Shown here: positions 35,603 to 37,920 of the stretch, one piece after another
Numbering within the stretch: the first letter of the stretch is position 1
How the letters are laid out: every line of letters begins with the position of its first letter
Source: an uncultured Planctomycetaceae bacterium
Lineage (GTDB): Bacteria > Planctomycetota > Planctomycetia > Planctomycetales > Planctomycetaceae
DNA length: 37,920 nucleotides
Reading direction: 5' to 3'
Assembly (NCBI GenBank): GCA_937916515.1
Contig: CALFSX010000247.1
Span: forward strand, 1-37,920
The notes under the pieces: generated by a model
Database searches by the model: none
What the model saw: the letters and a program-made list of their open reading frames with translations, nothing else
Told to the model about the DNA's origin: nothing
Translations under genes and position numbers: made by a program

Positions 35603-36394
35603 TTGCATGAAACTCAACTGGAAGACGAAATTCACTTTGCTACGTTTTACGACTTCGGCTATCCGCCTGTTCCCAGGCGCCCGGCAACGGAGCCACGTTT
35701 GACAGGATCGTACTATCGAGGCAACGACGAACGCAGTCCAAAGCTATTCAACAACGGCAACTACCGCACGGCAAAGTTTAACATTTCACTGGTCAACGAG
35801 CATGGCCACTCAGTCGCTGCAAACGATAACATTGCGAACGCGTGTCTGTTTGTGAAATTCGAAATTGAACGACCACCGTTTACTCCGGATTTTCTGTACA
35901 CGGAAGACATGATGAGAACGATGTTTCTAACTGCTCAGTGCGATCGTTTTCTGGGAAGTGACGGGCCGGTGGCTGATCGAGTTGAGTTGGATATGGTGGA
36001 ACCCATGCAGCGATGGGAAGCTCTGTTTCCAATCAATAGTGTGGGAATGTGCTGCTCGAACGAAGCTAAGGGAACAGTTTACGTTTGCGAACGATACTAC
36101 TATCAGCCACAAATATCGCTTCTTGATAAACGCCGTGGTGGCTCAAGATTTCACTATGGAATTCGCTACGACCTGAAAGTCAAAGATGGAATTCTTCTGG
36201 ACGATTCCGATATGTATATGGGAGCGTTGTATCGAACTCGCAAGTTACCTACCTGGCGGGTTCCCATGACTGAATGGTTTAGCCACAAGCCGATTCCTGA
36301 GCTTCCTGGACAGAACGTGGATGCCCCCGACTTATTGGGAATTGACGACCACCTTCTGAAAAAGAGTCTGCTCTCTGGGGACTCTCTTTATTAG
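35603..36394 (+). CDS. unrecognised 263-residue ORF, possible continuation of the upstream gene
   Basis: Soluble, aromatic-rich protein with no domain I recognise; typical stretches are FATFYDFGYPPVPRR, GSYYRGNDERS, FNNGNYRTAKFNISL and YVCERYYYQPQISLLDKRRG. There is no ATG until about residue 102, yet protein-like sequence begins at once. The first usable codon is TTG 35603, preceded by AGGA at 35595-35598, 4 bases away and overlapping the upstream stop codon. It could thus be a translationally coupled gene with a TTG start. Alternatively the upstream ORF and this one (same frame, 414 codons together) are one protein with membrane helices followed by a soluble domain, broken by amber TAG 35594. 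Function unknown. Confidence 0.6.
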   Translation: MHETQLEDEIHFATFYDFGYPPVPRRPATEPRLTGSYYRGNDERSPKLFNNGNYRTAKFNISLVNEHGHSVAANDNIANACLFVKFEIERPPFTPDFLYTEDMMRTMFLTAQCDRFLGSDGPVADRVELDMVEPMQRWEALFPINSVGMCCSNEAKGTVYVCERYYYQPQISLLDKRRGGSRFHYGIRYDLKVKDGILLDDSDMYMGALYRTRKLPTWRVPMTEWFSHKPIPELPGQNVDAPDLLGIDDHLLKKSLLSGDSLY

Positions 36395-36417
36395 TCGTTC
36401 GAGGCACTCTAATCGTC

Positions 36418-36492
36418 AGGTGCCACTGCCTTTGCCAGTGCGTCAATGACCCCGAACTTTTGGAGAAGCACTGGCAAGGCAATGGCGCTCCT
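36418..36492. repeat. imperfect 24-bp palindrome
   Basis: Left arm 36418-36441 (GGTGCCACTGCC, TTTGCCAGTGC) pairs with 36468-36492 (GCACTGGCAAGGCAATGGCG) with a one-base bulge and a few mismatches. It lies 24 bp after the ORF ending at 36394, so it may serve as its terminator. It is not the same sequence as the other palindromes of the window. Confidence 0.6.
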
Positions 36493-36633
36493 ACTCGAGA
36501 AATGAGCTGAAATGGAATACTAGTCTGTAGTGGAGTTTGATTTCGCTCAAGCGGACTTTCTGATCTTCAGCAATGACATTGACGCGAATTTTTAGCGATC
36601 TACACTTCCAGAGTTGTCGGTTGTGAATGTCGG

Positions 36634-37308
36634 TTGTTTGCAGACACACGTTGGTGTTGTTTCAGGAACAACGCTAGAAAGCTTGTGTTGAAATTCGTCC
36701 ATGACTCTGTCAATGGTTTTGTCGAGTTGATTGTTGCGCCCTCTTGCTGGCGACCAGAAGAATTTAGATCTACTGACTTCATGCGAAAAATGATCGAAAC
36801 GCTTCTGCAACACGAAGGAGAGCCTCAGAACACGGTGTTGATTGGCGAATCTGCCGACATCATTCTGCGGCGATTGATGAAGGCACTTTCGATCAGCGAT
36901 TTGTGGATTTGGTGCGAACCTTCGACCGGCAGCCTTGCGACTGCGACGATGGATGAGTTTTCTCTGGCGATCGCAATCGAATTGGAACGAGAACTCACGC
37001 TGCCGCCAAACAGTCTACAGCAGACGATTCAGCAACCCGGCGGAACGGCCGCAGCACGACTTTTGAAAATGTTAAAGCAAAGCTGGCGTTTGCCGCCGGC
37101 AAGTTCGCCCGGAATCGTGTTTTGCGTGTCAGCTTTTGAAGTACTTTCAGCTGTCGACGAAAGTGGGTATCAGATTTTAAATGTCTTCAAAGACGCCGAA
37201 ACAGCTGGGCTACCGTTTCGGCTGGTTGTTCTGGACCTGACGGCAATGATGGAACTTCCCGAACACGCAGCCGCGCTGGCATTCTTCAAAAAGGTGCTGC
37301 ACTGCTAA
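36634..37308 (+). CDS. unrecognised protein, start uncertain
   Basis: 224 residues from TTG 36634, no known domain recognised. From about residue 29 it reads as a well-composed protein (FVELIVAPSCWRPEEFRS, LLQHEGEPQNTVLIGESAD, WIWCEPSTGSLATATMDEF, RELTLPPNSLQQTI, GLPFRLVVLDLTAMMELP). The first 28 residues are Cys/Arg-rich and look non-native. A different frame just upstream (GTG 36623) encodes NVGCLQTHVGVVSGTTLESL and then stops, which looks like a genuine N-terminus. A one-base slip near 36680-36700 would join them. Otherwise the gene starts at GTG or TTG near 36685. The protein is probably cytoplasmic; no signal or helix in the membrane was seen. Confidence 0.55.
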   Translation: MFADTRWCCFRNNARKLVLKFVHDSVNGFVELIVAPSCWRPEEFRSTDFMRKMIETLLQHEGEPQNTVLIGESADIILRRLMKALSISDLWIWCEPSTGSLATATMDEFSLAIAIELERELTLPPNSLQQTIQQPGGTAAARLLKMLKQSWRLPPASSPGIVFCVSAFEVLSAVDESGYQILNVFKDAETAGLPFRLVVLDLTAMMELPEHAAALAFFKKVLHC

Positions 37309-37537
37309 ACGGGCGGCTGGAGGCGTTTTCTGCGATCATGCAACGTCTGACAGGTTTTCGTACAGTTAATCGCGAAGCTTGGGCGCTTTAAGCATTCTCA
37401 GTCTTTGGAACGTCTGTCGCGGGCGGGAACGTGGTGCGCCTAAGGTTGAATCGAAGGGGCCGTTAATTCAAAATGCGGCCGCAGCGAAGATCATGCTTCT
37501 TCGCCTCGGAACTATTTCACTCCTTAGCGGTTGTCCT

Positions 37538-37920
37538 ATGTCGATTGAGCAAGCCGAAAAACTGAAACGTGAACTGACAGACAAATGGGTTGTCGTCGCG
37601 GACGAAGTTCCTGAGCTGCGACGTTTTTCGTCGCTGACAGGCATGGTGAAAACGGTCAACATGAATTGCCGTGCGTTGGTGGAATTCGAAGGCGTCGAAG
37701 ACATCAGCTGGTACGACATTGATCCTCAGTTTTTAACCGTTGTGGATGGGCCTCGACCAAAGCCCAAAAAAGAAGCCGAAAAAGCTCCCGCCGCCAAAAA
37801 GGCAGCTCCTGCAGCCAAACCTGCAGCGGGCGGAAATCCGTTGGACGCAATTCGAGCCGGAGCTGGTGGAGCCAAACCTGCGGCTGGCGGAAGTCCGTTG
37901 GATGCAATTCGAGCCGGAGC
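37538..37920 (+). CDS. small protein with Lys/Ala/Pro-rich repeat tail, cut by the window edge
   Basis: Begins at ATG 37538 and is still open at 37920 (127 codons). The N-terminal ~70 residues are a compact domain (LTDKWVVVADEVPELRRFSS, GMVKTVNMNCRALVEFEG, DISWYDIDPQFLTVVD), with the feel of a KOW/SH3-like beta barrel; I know similar small planctomycete proteins but not their function. The tail is Lys/Pro/Ala-rich and contains a 19-residue repeat (KPAAGG, N or S, PLDAIRAGA), seen twice before the edge. The charged tail suggests contact with nucleic acid or protein (inference). The real C-terminus is beyond the window. Confidence 0.65.
   Translation, partial: MSIEQAEKLKRELTDKWVVVADEVPELRRFSSLTGMVKTVNMNCRALVEFEGVEDISWYDIDPQFLTVVDGPRPKPKKEAEKAPAAKKAAPAAKPAAGGNPLDAIRAGAGGAKPAAGGSPLDAIRAG
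37817..37920 (+). repeat. 57-bp in-frame tandem repeat, cut by window edge
   Basis: Copy 1 is 37817-37873; copy 2 starts at 37874 and runs to the edge with three or so substitutions over 47 bases. It encodes the 19-residue repeat in the tail of the gene starting at 37538. More copies may follow outside. Confidence 0.75.

Noticed and set aside
1-37920. CRISPR array, prophage or complete insertion sequence
   Set aside because: No regularly spaced identical repeats, no phage structural genes and no transposase were recognised; the repeats present are palindromic and scattered.

Overview
The window comes from a bacterium of the Planctomycetota, most likely the Planctomycetales/Planctomycetaceae side. 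The evidence is a run of lineage-typical families: a planctomycete cytochrome-like protein (PSCyt1/DUF1549/DUF1553) followed by its DUF1501 partner, a DUF1559 pseudopilin with an H-X9-DG motif, a vWA membrane protein, and a terminal small protein with an Ala/Pro/Lys-rich tail. The species cannot be named from the sequence alone. Gene density is moderate, and many intergenic gaps of 100-900 bp are rich in palindromic repeats.

Layout. 1-1320: eroded region with a frameshifted DUF6714-like gene and short direct repeats. 1323-4581: a GT2-GtrA glycosyltransferase (-) and an orphan sensor histidine kinase (+). 4859-10528 (-): a signal-peptide-bearing protein fused to a SAM methyltransferase, an APC amino-acid permease 9 bp downstream, then a secreted SGNH hydrolase. 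10971-15757 (+): the glycine cleavage system gcvT-gcvH-gcvP; its fourth subunit (Lpd) is not here. 15863-21533 (-): an NtrC-type response regulator, a tandem Dabb-domain lipoprotein flanked by two copies of one 25-bp-arm palindrome, and leuS. 22442-25264 (+): four small membrane proteins (one unknown, DUF2585, DUF808, and an ICMT-like methyltransferase with an apparent nonsense codon near its start). 25507-29066 (+): DUF1559 pseudopilin and vWA protein. 29619-33872 (+): the PSCyt/DUF1553-DUF1501 pair. 34147-37920 (+): DUF2062 protein, a YHS/TRASH-like metal-site membrane protein separated by one in-frame TAG from an unknown 263-residue ORF, another unknown protein, and a truncated small protein at the window edge.

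No CRISPR array, prophage, transposase, rRNA or tRNA gene was recognised. The most notable non-coding signal is a family of about four 90-155 bp two-tier palindromes (near 4721, 12653, 29176 and 32275). Their inner arms start with GTAG and in three copies fold like inverted REP pairs. A second family (near 15769 and 22286) and a third (17604 and 18688) are also dispersed. Several genes show apparent disruptions (frameshift near 405, TAA at 24788, TAG at 35594, possible frameshift near 36690), so the accessory parts of the window look partly eroded or contain assembly errors.
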